Assembly (NCBI GenBank): GCA_023430975.1
Contig: JAEYYB010000142.1
Location: 1-64,000 of the forward strand
DNA from: Bacillota bacterium
Lineage (GTDB): Bacteria > Bacillota > Clostridia > Acetivibrionales > DSM-2933
DNA: 64,000 bases
Direction of reading: 5' to 3'
Shown here piece by piece: positions 43,368 through 52,392 of this stretch (its first letter is position 1; each line of letters opens with the position of its first letter). A program made the translations under genes and the position numbers. The notes beneath the pieces were generated by a model. That model saw only the letters and a program-made list of their open reading frames with translations, was not told where the DNA came from and did no database searches.

Positions 43368-44045
43368 TTAATCTCTATCTATATTCCTCGAAAGATGTTC
43401 ATGCTCACCTGTTATTATGAATGCAACCCATTCACCTATGTTAGTGGCATGATCCGCCATTCTTTCAAGGTATTTTGCTATAAACATAAAATCAATAGCC
43501 TGTTCAATTGTCTTGGGATCATTCTTCATTAAATTAATCAACTCAAGAATGATCTTAAAAAATAAATCATCTACAGCATCGTCACTTTTACAGACAGATA
43601 AGGCAAGCTCAAGATCAAGCCTTACATAAGCATCTATGGACTTATTGACCATTTCCTTCGCAAGCTCAGCCATTTTCGGAATATCTATAAGAGGCTTGAT
43701 ATATTTTTGATCTGCCATCCTGATCGTTATTTCAGCAATATCCGATGAATGGTCAGCAATCCTTTCCATATCTGTAATTATCTTCAGTGCAGTGCTTATA
43801 ACCCTTAAATCCTTTGCTAAAGGCTGCTGCCTTGCTATAAGGTTCATGCATTTTCTTTCTATGGATCTCTCCATATCATCAATGATGTCATCGTTTTTGA
43901 ATATATCCTTTGCCATGTTCATATCCTGCTTTTTAAGGGCAATAATTGTCTTTTCAATTGACTCTTCAACAAGACTGCCCATTTTAATAAGATCATGGTG
44001 CAATTCTTCAAGTTCCCTATCAAAAAAATGTCTTGTAGTTACCAT
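43368..44045 (-). CDS. phoU: PhoU phosphate-signalling protein
   Basis: The 225-residue all-helical protein has two PhoU repeats with the metal-binding patterns ...DDIIDDMERSIERKC... and ...DDAVDDLFFKI..., and ERIADHSSDIAE / ERMADHATNIGEW. PhoU links the Pst transporter to the kinase and represses the Pho regulon when phosphate is ample. It sits between pstB and phoB as usual. Confidence 0.92.
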   Translation of the reverse strand: MVTTRHFFDRELEELHHDLIKMGSLVEESIEKTIIALKKQDMNMAKDIFKNDDIIDDMERSIERKCMNLIARQQPLAKDLRVISTALKIITDMERIADHSSDIAEITIRMADQKYIKPLIDIPKMAELAKEMVNKSIDAYVRLDLELALSVCKSDDAVDDLFFKIILELINLMKNDPKTIEQAIDFMFIAKYLERMADHATNIGEWVAFIITGEHEHLSRNIDRD

Positions 44046-44083
44046 AATTATTTACCTCACCAATATAATTTTACCCTTCCTAA

Positions 44084-44842
44084 TTAACCGAATCTTCCTG
44101 TAATATAATCTTCTGTCCTTTTATCCGAAGGCATACTGAATATTTTCTCCGTTTCATCATATTCAATTATCTGCCCATGGAGAAAGAATGCAGTATTATC
44201 GGAAATCCTTCCTGCCTGCTGCATATTGTGCGTAACAATGACAATGGTATAATTTTCCTTCAACTCATCAATCAAATCCTCTATCTTCAAAGTTGATAAG
44301 GGATCAAGGGCCGAAGTAGGTTCATCCATCAGTACAACTTCCGGTTCAACTGCAAGAACCCTGGCTATGCATAAACGCTGCTGCTGTCCGCCTGAAAGCC
44401 CTAATGCACTTTGTTTGAGTCGGTCCTTCACTTCCTCCCAAAGGGCAGAACTCAATAAGCTTTTTTCAACTATCTCATCAAGTCTGGCTTTTGATTTTAT
44501 TCCATGTATCTTGGGACCATAAGCAATATTCTCATATATTGACATTGGGAAAGGGTTTGGCTTTTGAAAAACCATACCCACCTTTTTCCTTAAATCCACT
44601 ACATCAAACTGTTCATAGACACTTAAGCCGTCAAGGCAAACCTCACCGGTAATCTTAACATTGTGAATAAGATCATTCATCCTGTTAATGGTTTTAAGAA
44701 AAGTTGACTTCCCACAGCCTGACGGACCTATAAGTGCTGTGACCTTGTTTTTCTCTATATCAACCGTAACATTCTTTAATGCTTGAGTGCTTCCGTAAAA
44801 AAGATCCAGATCTTTTGTATAAAGCTTTAAATTCTTGTCCAT
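44084..44842 (-). CDS. pstB: Phosphate ABC transporter ATPase PstB
   Basis: Walker A (GPSGCGKSTFLKT), signature (LGLSGGQQQRLCIARVLA), Walker B (PEVVLMDEPTSALDPL) and H-loop (IVTHNMQQA) are all present in 252 residues. The PstB-typical NRMNDLI and KVGMVFQKPNPFPMSIYEN segments distinguish it from other importer ATPases. It lies 18 bases after pstA and hydrolyses ATP for phosphate uptake. Confidence 0.95.
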   Translation of the reverse strand: MDKNLKLYTKDLDLFYGSTQALKNVTVDIEKNKVTALIGPSGCGKSTFLKTINRMNDLIHNVKITGEVCLDGLSVYEQFDVVDLRKKVGMVFQKPNPFPMSIYENIAYGPKIHGIKSKARLDEIVEKSLLSSALWEEVKDRLKQSALGLSGGQQQRLCIARVLAVEPEVVLMDEPTSALDPLSTLKIEDLIDELKENYTIVIVTHNMQQAGRISDNTAFFLHGQIIEYDETEKIFSMPSDKRTEDYITGRFG

Positions 44843-44860
44843 TCAAATCAATCCCTCATA

Positions 44861-45760
44861 TTAATTATTAGTTTTTCCGGCAAATCTTTTATTCATCAAT
44901 CCGCCAAAAACTCTTGATGCAATATTGAAAACAAATACACATATAATCAGTACGGCCGCAGCCCCATCAGCTACTATTCTTGCATCGGGTGCAGTACCTT
45001 CTGAATTGACTTTCCATATAAAAACCGCCAGAGTTTCAGCAGGTCTGAATGGGTTTAGGGGTGAAGATGAATCAAATGGATTGAAATTGGTAAAATCCAA
45101 AGGATAACCGCTTATTCCCGATGTAAATATAAGTGCAGCTGCTTCTCCAAAAACCCTTCCTGAAGTTATGATCAATCCCGTTACAAGCCCTGGAATTGCA
45201 CAGGGTATCATAACTTTTACAATTGTCTGCCAATGGGTAGCTCCTAATGCCAGGCTGGCTTCCTTTACAGAAATCGGCACATTTCTTATGGCATCTTCAC
45301 TTATCCTTGTTATAATAGGAAGGTTCAATACCGATACAGCCAGTGCACCGGATAATAGGTTGAAGCTCCACCCTGTCATTTGAACGAAAACAAGGAAGCC
45401 AAAGAGGCCAATTACTATTGAAGGCAGCGATGCTAATGCTTCAATGCAAAATCTTATCATTCTGGTCATCCTTGTTGGCTTGGCGTACTCGGCCATATAA
45501 ATTCCTGCTGAAAGTCCGATTGGCAACGACATCATCATGGATAAAACCACCATGTAAATTGAATTGAACAATGGTGGACCTATCCCGCCTCCTGTATCTA
45601 TAGAGTTCGGTTCCGAAGTAAGAAAGTTCAAATTCAGCTTGCTTCTTCCCTGATAAATCAAATAGCCTGCAAAGAGTACGAGTAAAAGTACAAGTATTCC
45701 GGCTATGATATTAAAAATTGTTGTTGCTATTTTATCAGCAATCTGAGGTTTGATTTTCAT
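44861..45760 (-). CDS. pstA: Phosphate ABC transporter permease PstA
   Basis: The 299-residue protein has six membrane helices and the binding-protein-dependent permease (EAA) loop near VKEASLALGATHWQTIVKV. PstA hallmarks include NSIDTGGGIGPPLFNS and the C-terminal ETLAVFIWKVNSEG. It overlaps pstC by four bases, consistent with translational coupling, and pairs with PstC in the membrane. Confidence 0.94.
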   Translation of the reverse strand: MKIKPQIADKIATTIFNIIAGILVLLLVLFAGYLIYQGRSKLNLNFLTSEPNSIDTGGGIGPPLFNSIYMVVLSMMMSLPIGLSAGIYMAEYAKPTRMTRMIRFCIEALASLPSIVIGLFGFLVFVQMTGWSFNLLSGALAVSVLNLPIITRISEDAIRNVPISVKEASLALGATHWQTIVKVMIPCAIPGLVTGLIITSGRVFGEAAALIFTSGISGYPLDFTNFNPFDSSSPLNPFRPAETLAVFIWKVNSEGTAPDARIVADGAAAVLIICVFVFNIASRVFGGLMNKRFAGKTNN

Positions 45761-46704
45761 TTAACAAAACTCCCTTTTGCCCCTATTTTGTGTACTATCA
45801 CAATAAACAAAAATGATATTATGAGAAGAAGAAATGCCAAAGACCACAATGCATTGCTTTCAAGAGTTCCCGAAACCGCATTTCCCATCTCCATTGTAAT
45901 TACACTTGTCATAGTGTTTGCCCTGTCAAAAATCGATCGTGGGAATAATATATTGTTTCCAATTACCATCTGTACGGCAAGAGCTTCACCAAAAGCTCTC
46001 GCAAGGCCCAATACAATCCCTGTCAGTATGCCTGGAAGTGCAGCAGGGACAAGAACATGTCTTATGGTTTGCCAACGAGTTGCTCCCAGTGCAAATGAGG
46101 CTTCCTTATAATCCCTCGGTAATGCTTTAAGTGCATCAACAGAAACGCTTGCAATGGAAGGAAAAATCATTATGGACAAAACAAGTGCTCCCGTAAGAAG
46201 ACTTTTACCCGTTGTGTTGACCGATTCATCTACAAAAGGCATCGTTAATGTAAGCTTGCTTATAAAAGGTACTAGTACAGTCAGGCCTACCCAACCATAT
46301 ACAACCGATGGAATCCCAACAAATATTTCAATTACCGGCTGCAGCAGCTTTTTACCCAAATTTGGGGAGATTTCAGTCATAAAAATTGAAATTGCAATAC
46401 TAAATGGAGTGCTTATCATTAGTGCAAGCATTGATATGGATACTGAACCGAAAATAAAAACAAGTGCTCCCACTGACGTTCTCCCGCTGCTGTCTCCTAC
46501 AGTATCCCATTTATCAGAAAACAGGAACTGAATTGGTGACTGCTTATCTTTTATAAAAGTTGTCATACCTTTTGACGCAATGAAGAAAACCAGACTTATT
46601 GTCAGTATTATTAAAAATATTCCGAAAAATGTAACTATTGATCTACCAAATAACTCTTTTTTTAAGTATTGAATACTCTTTTTTGTTTTGCTGTTAGTTG
46701 ACAT
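45757..46704 (-). CDS. pstC: Phosphate ABC transporter permease PstC
   Basis: The 315-residue permease has six membrane helices, the PstC-typical SPIQFLFSDKWDTVGD periplasmic-side segment, and the EAA loop DYKEASFALGATRWQTIRHV. GEALAVQMVIGNN is characteristic. It forms the channel with PstA. The gene follows pstS by 39 bases. Confidence 0.94.
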   Translation of the reverse strand: MSTNSKTKKSIQYLKKELFGRSIVTFFGIFLIILTISLVFFIASKGMTTFIKDKQSPIQFLFSDKWDTVGDSSGRTSVGALVFIFGSVSISMLALMISTPFSIAISIFMTEISPNLGKKLLQPVIEIFVGIPSVVYGWVGLTVLVPFISKLTLTMPFVDESVNTTGKSLLTGALVLSIMIFPSIASVSVDALKALPRDYKEASFALGATRWQTIRHVLVPAALPGILTGIVLGLARAFGEALAVQMVIGNNILFPRSIFDRANTMTSVITMEMGNAVSGTLESNALWSLAFLLLIISFLFIVIVHKIGAKGSFVK

Positions 46705-46743
46705 TTATCTGACCTCCATTGCGTTCAATTGGTAAAATTAAGA

Positions 46744-47601
46744 TTAGCGATTAACTTTCATATCTTTAATTGGAATAAATTTAAGCTTTGTGACAAGATC
46801 ATTTTGAACTTCATCACTTAAAACATAATCGATAAAAGACTTGGCAAGTCCGGTTGCTTCACCTTTAGTGTACATATGCTCATATGCCCATACAGTGTAA
46901 GTACCGTTAGCAACATTTTCTGAAGTAGGTGCGACACCGTCAATCTTAAGAGGCTTTGTTTTTTCATCCAGATAGGAGAAAGCCAGATAAGAAATAGAGC
47001 CTTCCGTTTGGGATACTGTCTGCTTGACTGTACCGGATTGGTCTTCTTTTAATGCCATTCCCTCCGCTTCATCAGCTCCCATTAACGCATATTTCTTAAA
47101 GGTGGCCCTTGTTCCCGAGTTGCTAGGCCTATTGATTATAGTGATTTTCATATCATCCCCGCCAACATCCTTCCAGTTGGTTATCTTACCCGTAAATATA
47201 TCTATAAGCTGCCGGGAAGTGAGATTATCTACTTTGACATTAGGATTTACAACAGCTGCAATACCTACTGCAAATACTATATGATCCTTTAATTCCTTAG
47301 CCTCTTCTGGCTTTAATTTTTCTTCCGCATACACATCAGAATTACCTATGTTTACAGCACCCTGATAAACCTGAGTCAAACCCTGGCCGCTTCCTCCTGC
47401 CTGCACTGAGATCTTTGAGCCTGCATTTTTTCCCATATATTCTTTGGCAGCATTATCTGCAAGGGGCAGAAGTGCTGATGAACCGGAAATTGATATTGAG
47501 TCTTCTTTTGAAGATGGTCCGCATGCTGTCAGTGTGAGCAGTAAAACTATTGATAAAGCTGCAAAAAGTATTGTTGATTTAATTAATAAATTCTTTTTCA
47601 T
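46744..47601 (-). CDS. pstS: Phosphate-binding lipoprotein PstS
   Basis: A lipobox (LTLTACGPSS) near residue 27 anchors the protein. The phosphate-binding fold shows ISISGSSALLPLADNAAKE, QAGGSGQGLTQV, and NRPSNSGTRATFKKY, the usual ligand-contact segments. It captures phosphate for PstCAB. It is the first gene of the operon, downstream of two clusters of Pho boxes. GGGAGG precedes the ATG. Confidence 0.95.
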   Translation of the reverse strand: MKKNLLIKSTILFAALSIVLLLTLTACGPSSKEDSISISGSSALLPLADNAAKEYMGKNAGSKISVQAGGSGQGLTQVYQGAVNIGNSDVYAEEKLKPEEAKELKDHIVFAVGIAAVVNPNVKVDNLTSRQLIDIFTGKITNWKDVGGDDMKITIINRPSNSGTRATFKKYALMGADEAEGMALKEDQSGTVKQTVSQTEGSISYLAFSYLDEKTKPLKIDGVAPTSENVANGTYTVWAYEHMYTKGEATGLAKSFIDYVLSDEVQNDLVTKLKFIPIKDMKVNR

Positions 47602-47638
47602 TATTAACGACCTCCCAAAAATGTTATTGTTTGCATAT

Positions 47639-47668
47639 GCAAATGTAAAAGATTAATCACTTTTCATG
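47639..47668. repeat. Fragment of repeat family R3
   Basis: GCAAATGTAAAAGATTAATC followed by ACTTTTCATG resembles the right end of the R3 palindrome at 37907-37936. Only one arm is present, just upstream of pstS, between the start codon and the Pho boxes. Confidence 0.4.
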
Positions 47669-47720
47669 TTCTCTCTGAGATAAATAATATAGGTTTATAT
47701 TTAAGAAAAGATTAAGCGAT

Positions 47721-47828
47721 TGTTAATTGGATGTTAATATTTTTATTCCAGGTAGCATTAAAGCCTGTACATGTTTTTGATGTTAATTCTATGTTAATTC
47801 TATGTAAAGTAAGTTAATTCTATGTTAA
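47721..47828 (-). promoter_or_regulatory. Pho boxes upstream of pstS
   Basis: On the minus strand TTAACA-type hexamers repeat with an 11-base period. TTAACA is at 47823-47828, a variant at 47812-47817, TTTACA at 47803-47808, and TTAACA at 47792-47797 and 47781-47786. A second pair lies at 47732-47737 and 47721-47726. Direct TTAACA repeats spaced 11 bases are the PhoP/PhoB-box pattern of Gram-positive bacteria. They lie 120-230 bases before the pstS start. Confidence 0.8.
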
Positions 47829-47914
47829 CTTGATTGTAGTTTATCAAGTGCTGATATTATAATTAAGGTGTATTTATATATTAGGTGATTTCCTAAAAAA
47901 TAACTGGTCAACTG

Positions 47915-47984
47915 GCGATTTCAAAAATATTGAATTTAGTACTTTTCACCATTAAGAATTGACAAAGGAAATTTTTGAAATCGC
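47915..47984. repeat. 14-bp perfect inverted repeat upstream of the Pit operon
   Basis: GCGATTTCAAAAAT (47915-47928) is perfectly inverted as ATTTTTGAAATCGC (47971-47984), with 42 bases between. A TTGACA-like hexamer lies in the loop. It is 57 bases upstream of the DUF47 gene. It could be an operator, an attenuator or a small repeat element. Confidence 0.5.
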
Positions 47985-48040
47985 TTTAATGAAATTAATA
48001 GAAATTGTTATTTATAAAATTTTCTTAAGGGGGAAAAATA

Positions 48041-48664
48041 ATGTTTAAAACATCAAAGAAAGAAGAGATTTTTTTTGATATGTTTTCAGAAACTGCAGAA
48101 ACTACTTTAAAAGCTGCAAGAGCTTTGGATGAATTGGTGAAGAACTATGTAAATGTTGATAAAAAGATTAATGCTATTGAAGAAATTGAGCACGAATGTG
48201 ATAATCAGATACATAAAATTATGCAACAGATTAACAAATCATTCATCACACCCATAGACAGAGAAGATATTTGTGAAATAGCCAAGGAAATGGATAATAT
48301 AACTGATGCTATAGAATCTACTGCACATCGCTTCAAGATGTTCAATGTTAAAAGCATCAAAGAGGATGCAATTAAAATGGTAAAACTTATTGTTGATTGT
48401 ACTTTAGTACTCAAAGGAGTTATGTCTGAATTGAAGAATATGAAGACAAGCAAAACACTTCAGGATAAAATAATAGAAGTAAACAGGATTGAAGATGAAG
48501 GTGACACAATCTTCAGGAACGCAATTACAAAACTGTTTGTGGTTGAAACCGATCCAATTGAAGTAACCAAATGGAAAGAAATTTATGAATACCTTGAAAA
48601 CACATTGGATGCCTGTGAAGATGTGGCCAATATAGTGGAGGGAGTCGTGATGAAACATGCTTAG
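48041..48664 (+). CDS. DUF47 (PhoU-like) Pit accessory protein
   Basis: The 207-residue helical protein has the DUF47 pattern: ...AEIEHECDNQIHKI-type helix (here IEEIEHECDNQIH), SFITPIDREDICEIAKEMDNI, and RIEDEGDTIFRNAI. The acidic clusters are thought to bind metal. Such proteins are encoded with Pit transporters and regulate them. The gene overlaps the Pit gene by eight bases. AAGGGGG lies upstream. Confidence 0.92.
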   Translation: MFKTSKKEEIFFDMFSETAETTLKAARALDELVKNYVNVDKKINAIEEIEHECDNQIHKIMQQINKSFITPIDREDICEIAKEMDNITDAIESTAHRFKMFNVKSIKEDAIKMVKLIVDCTLVLKGVMSELKNMKTSKTLQDKIIEVNRIEDEGDTIFRNAITKLFVVETDPIEVTKWKEIYEYLENTLDACEDVANIVEGVVMKHA

Positions 48665-49640
48665 TTTGGCAGTGGTTATCATTCTGGCATTGGGTTTTGA
48701 CTTTATAAATGGTTTTCATGATACTGCTAATTCAATCGCCACATCAGTCTCTACCAGAGTTCTTTCACCCAGGCAGGCAATTATAATGGCTGCATTTTTA
48801 AATTTCGTTGGTGCTATGGTGAGCAGTAAAGTAGCTAAAACCATATCAGGAGGTTTAGTAAATATATCCCTGCCACAATATGTAATAATTGGAGCTTTAC
48901 TGGCAGCAATCATTTGGAATTTGATTACATGGTATTTTGGAATTCCCAGCAGTTCATCCCACGCTTTGATCGGTGGGCTAATAGGTGCAACAATTGCTTT
49001 TGCCTCAAGTACTGAATCAATTATTTGGGGGGGAGTAATGCAAAAAGTTGTTATTCCGCTGTTTACTTCGCCTATTCTCGGTTTTGTACTTGGTTTGATT
49101 GTTATGAAGCTGTTATTTAAATTCTTAAGACCGTTTTCCAGTCGTTTTGTTAATAAGTGGTTTTCAAAGCTTCAGATTGTTTCAGCAGCTTGGATGGCTT
49201 TTTCCCACGGAAAGAATGATGCCCAAAAATCAATGGGTATCATAACATTAGCATTAATCAGTGCCGGTGTACTGAACAAAGGTGCGGACGTTCCTTGGGA
49301 GGTAATGGTTGCTTGTGCTTTCGCAATGGCTTTGGGTACATCTTTTGGCGGGTGGAAAATCATTAAAACAATGGGGGTTAATATGATACGCCTTCAACCT
49401 ATAGGTGGATTTGCAGCAGAAACATCAGCAGCCCTTGTTATTGAAACTGCTTCTTCCCTAGGTGCTCCCGTCAGTACAACACATGTTATTTCCTCTTCCA
49501 TTATGGGCGTAGGTTCTGCAAAACGTTTATCAGCGGTTAGATGGGCACTTGCACGCAATATTGTTGGGGCATGGGTATTGACCATACCTGTTACAGCCCT
49601 CATCGGTGCGATAATTACTTTGATTATAAAGCTGTTCTAA
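48657..49640 (+). CDS. pit: Low-affinity inorganic phosphate transporter (PiT family)
   Basis: The 327-residue protein has about ten membrane helices and both PiT signature repeats: GFDFINGFHDTANSIATSVS near the start and AWMAFSHGKNDAQKSMGII in the second half, plus the ISSSSHALIGG-like loop (GIPSSSSHALIGGL) and PVSTTHVISSSIMG. It should carry phosphate or metal phosphate with H+ or Na+. It complements the high-affinity Pst system encoded divergently. Confidence 0.94.
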   Translation: MLSLAVVIILALGFDFINGFHDTANSIATSVSTRVLSPRQAIIMAAFLNFVGAMVSSKVAKTISGGLVNISLPQYVIIGALLAAIIWNLITWYFGIPSSSSHALIGGLIGATIAFASSTESIIWGGVMQKVVIPLFTSPILGFVLGLIVMKLLFKFLRPFSSRFVNKWFSKLQIVSAAWMAFSHGKNDAQKSMGIITLALISAGVLNKGADVPWEVMVACAFAMALGTSFGGWKIIKTMGVNMIRLQPIGGFAAETSAALVIETASSLGAPVSTTHVISSSIMGVGSAKRLSAVRWALARNIVGAWVLTIPVTALIGAIITLIIKLF

Positions 49641-49770
49641 GCCTTCTCGTTTTTATTATCTGTCGGGTTTGTTATATACAAGCATTGTGTGATAAAATTT
49701 TATGTATTAGCACTTTTAATATAGGTCAGGTTGAAATAAACTAAATAAACTATAAAGAAGGTAATTGATT

Positions 49771-51783
49771 ATGGAACCAAAACAAACATATGAAACCGGA
49801 TTATTATATCACCATTATGCAAATACAGCATATCCTCTCACACCAAAATCATTTATGCAGTATCGTATTAATGACCAGTCACAAATACAGGATTTTTTAT
49901 CATCGGAATGGGCGAAGACAGATGAATTAAGCCTTTATGTACATATACCCTTTTGCAAGGTAAGATGCAAATTCTGCGAATACGTTGTCCTGGAAGATGT
50001 AGGTACATGTACAGAAGATTTATATGTTTCACTGCTGCTTAAAGAAATCAACATGTACAAAGCTATATTGAAGGATAAAAAGATAGTCGGATATGACATT
50101 GGAGGCGGAACCCCTACAAAGTTGTCTTTTGAAAACTTAAAAAGAATTACAGACGCCGTTACCAATTCATTCAATATTCAGGATGATGTTGTTTTCAGTA
50201 TCGAAACAACCCCTATAATAGCCGCTAAAGAACCTGAAAAAATTTTAGCCGCTTATAATATGGGGTATAAAAGAATCAGCATGGGTGTACAAACCGTCTC
50301 TGAAAAGCTGTTAAACGAGCTGGGCAGAGAAGGAACAGTCCATATATATGAGGAAGCCACACAAAACATAAGAAAAGCAGGATTTAAGCAATTCAACATA
50401 GATCTTATGTATGGTTTTTTACATCAGAGCAATGAGGAGTTTGAGACTACCATTCGCTACGCCATATCATTAAATCCTGAATATATAACACTTTACCGCA
50501 ATCGCTACAAGGGGACCAAACTGGAGAAAGAGGCTGAAGGTGTTTCCCTCTACAAGATAATATGCCAGTATCGCCTTGCATATAAATTACTCCTGGAAAA
50601 CGGTTATATGGCAAACGCGGGTAAGAATACATTCAGTAAAGTGCAGGATGATTATGGAACAAGTGATTATCTTACAAAACGTGTAATATACGGAACACCC
50701 TATGTAGGATTGGGGCTTGGAGCACAATCCTTTGGAATGGATTATCTGGCATATAATGAAGGTGCTGCAAGCAAGCAGCTTCATAAATACCAGCAAAGAA
50801 TAGAAAGCAATCAATTCCCCATACAGGACATTTACAGCTTGCCTATGGAAGAGTCCATAGCAAAAATGGTATCCGTCGCTTTTTATTTTGGCTTTATCGA
50901 TTCTGAAGCCTTTAACCAAAGATTCGGCATCTCGTTTTGGGAACACTTCAAGAATGAAATTGAATTCGTTACCCAGAAGGGATTGATGGAGATAAAGGAA
51001 AACAGGCTTTATCTGACAGAACGGGGTGCAGATTATATTAACGGTGTAATCCCTCTATTTTATTCAGATAGATCCAAAATAGAGCTAACTGAGCTTTTCA
51101 ACAAGACAGCCAAACGCTCAGATGGTGAAGAGGAGTTTTTGAAGGCATACAAAATTGAAAATTATGAAAGGCCCTCTCTTGCTACAGATATAGTTGCCTT
51201 TTCATTAAACGATGATGTAAAAGATTCCGGAAAGCTTTCTGCAAAGCAACTCTCTGTCCTTATGATAAGACGTGGTGAACACCCATATATGAGTGAATGG
51301 GCGTTGCCCGGCGGGTTTGTAAAGCCCGGGGAATCAGCAAAACAGGCCGCATACCGTGAGCTCAAGGAGGAAGCAGGAATATCTGAAGTAACTCTGTCTC
51401 AGCTTCATTTATTCAGCGAGCCCAAACGCGACCCGAGAGGCTGGATTGTATCCTGCTCTTTCATTGCATTGGCAGATAATAAAAACCTCATGTTGCAATT
51501 TGGTGAAGATGCAATTGATGCACAGTGGTTTGATGTTCAGTATCATAAGCTGGATTCATCCACAGAAGAGAATAAATCCAAGGAGATATATGACCTGGTG
51601 CTGTCAAATGAGTCTATAAACCTAACTGCAAGGGTAGAAGTGGTAGCTGCCGTCTCACAGCTTGGTAGAAACATAGAATGCCAGATTGTTGAGGCAAATG
51701 GTATTGCCTTTGACCATGCAAAAATACTTGCACACGCAATAAATAGGATACAGGAGCAGAGAATTTTTATCACAACAAATTAA
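49771..51783 (+). CDS. Radical SAM (HemN/HemW-like) protein fused to a Nudix hydrolase
   Basis: Residues ~45-300 are a radical SAM domain with the [4Fe-4S] motif HIPFCKVRCKFCEY (C-x3-C-x2-C), followed by YDIGGGTPTKL and SMGVQTVSEKLLNELGR as in HemW/HemN-type enzymes. A helical HemN-C-like region continues to about 430. Residues ~465-600 form a Nudix domain with the box GGFVKPGESAKQAAYRELKE followed by EAGI, and SEWALPGG before it. A ~65-residue tail (EVVAAVSQLGRNIECQIVEA) follows. Radical SAM and Nudix activities in one chain would suit metabolism of a porphyrin- or NAD-type nucleotide. The ATG at 49771 follows AAGGT; a TTG start 6 bases upstream is too close. Confidence 0.9.
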   Translation: MEPKQTYETGLLYHHYANTAYPLTPKSFMQYRINDQSQIQDFLSSEWAKTDELSLYVHIPFCKVRCKFCEYVVLEDVGTCTEDLYVSLLLKEINMYKAILKDKKIVGYDIGGGTPTKLSFENLKRITDAVTNSFNIQDDVVFSIETTPIIAAKEPEKILAAYNMGYKRISMGVQTVSEKLLNELGREGTVHIYEEATQNIRKAGFKQFNIDLMYGFLHQSNEEFETTIRYAISLNPEYITLYRNRYKGTKLEKEAEGVSLYKIICQYRLAYKLLLENGYMANAGKNTFSKVQDDYGTSDYLTKRVIYGTPYVGLGLGAQSFGMDYLAYNEGAASKQLHKYQQRIESNQFPIQDIYSLPMEESIAKMVSVAFYFGFIDSEAFNQRFGISFWEHFKNEIEFVTQKGLMEIKENRLYLTERGADYINGVIPLFYSDRSKIELTELFNKTAKRSDGEEEFLKAYKIENYERPSLATDIVAFSLNDDVKDSGKLSAKQLSVLMIRRGEHPYMSEWALPGGFVKPGESAKQAAYRELKEEAGISEVTLSQLHLFSEPKRDPRGWIVSCSFIALADNKNLMLQFGEDAIDAQWFDVQYHKLDSSTEENKSKEIYDLVLSNESINLTARVEVVAAVSQLGRNIECQIVEANGIAFDHAKILAHAINRIQEQRIFITTN

Positions 51784-51811
51784 ATAAAAATAATAACTGG
51801 AATATAGCTAC

Positions 51812-51843
51812 TTACGGCCTACCTAATTATAAGGTAGGCTGTA
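51812..51843 (+). terminator. Terminator of the radical SAM-Nudix gene
   Basis: TTAC-GCCTACCT (51812-51824) pairs with AGGTAGGC-GTAA (51832-51843), one unpaired base on each side, followed by CTTTTTAT. It is 29 bases after the stop. Confidence 0.85.
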
Positions 51844-52012
51844 ACTTTTTATACAATTATATACTCTAGTACGTCCAAAAGGAATTAATTGACTACAATT
51901 TAATAATATATTAATATTAATAATATACATAAGATATCTGAAATACCACATTTCATCAATTCATAATCTTATTACTTATAATCTTATTATTAAATTTTAG
52001 GGGGAGATAACT

Positions 52013-52378
52013 ATGCTGGTAAGAGGGGTTAAAGGTGTAGAAAACCTTAGTATTGAACAGGTTCGTGACGAAGTGGATAGAGGTGCCAAATTCATTCAAT
52101 TTGAATATTGTATATCACTTCTTGTCTTGACACTAAAAAGGCGATCGACCGTATACTTTGTCAAAGCGGACCAAAATGCTATAAAATCAGGCCTGCCCTA
52201 TGTTTTTATATCATTTATATTAGGTTGGTGGGGAATCCCATGGGGGCCTATATATACAATCAGTTCCATAGCTAAAAACTTTTCCGGTGGTGAAGATATA
52301 ACTCTTACTATTATGAGTCAGCTTTTAAGATCCTTTGATGCTGCACCAAGAGCGGGAGAAAGAACTTTTAGAGACTAA
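52013..52378 (+). CDS. Conserved clostridial protein with one membrane segment (121 aa)
   Basis: After a soluble N-terminus (LSIEQVRDEVDRGAKFIQFE), the protein has a basic strand TLKRRSTVYFVKA and then one hydrophobic segment with LGWWGIPWGPIYTISSI (about 72-92), a motif I recall in membrane proteins of Firmicutes and related phyla. The C-terminus is a short helix (TLTIMSQLLRSFDAAP). Function is unknown. GGGGGAGA precedes the start. It is 14 bases upstream of the L,D-transpeptidase gene, so they are probably co-transcribed. Confidence 0.75.
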   Translation: MLVRGVKGVENLSIEQVRDEVDRGAKFIQFEYCISLLVLTLKRRSTVYFVKADQNAIKSGLPYVFISFILGWWGIPWGPIYTISSIAKNFSGGEDITLTIMSQLLRSFDAAPRAGERTFRD

Positions 52379-52392
52379 ATGAGGATATACTA

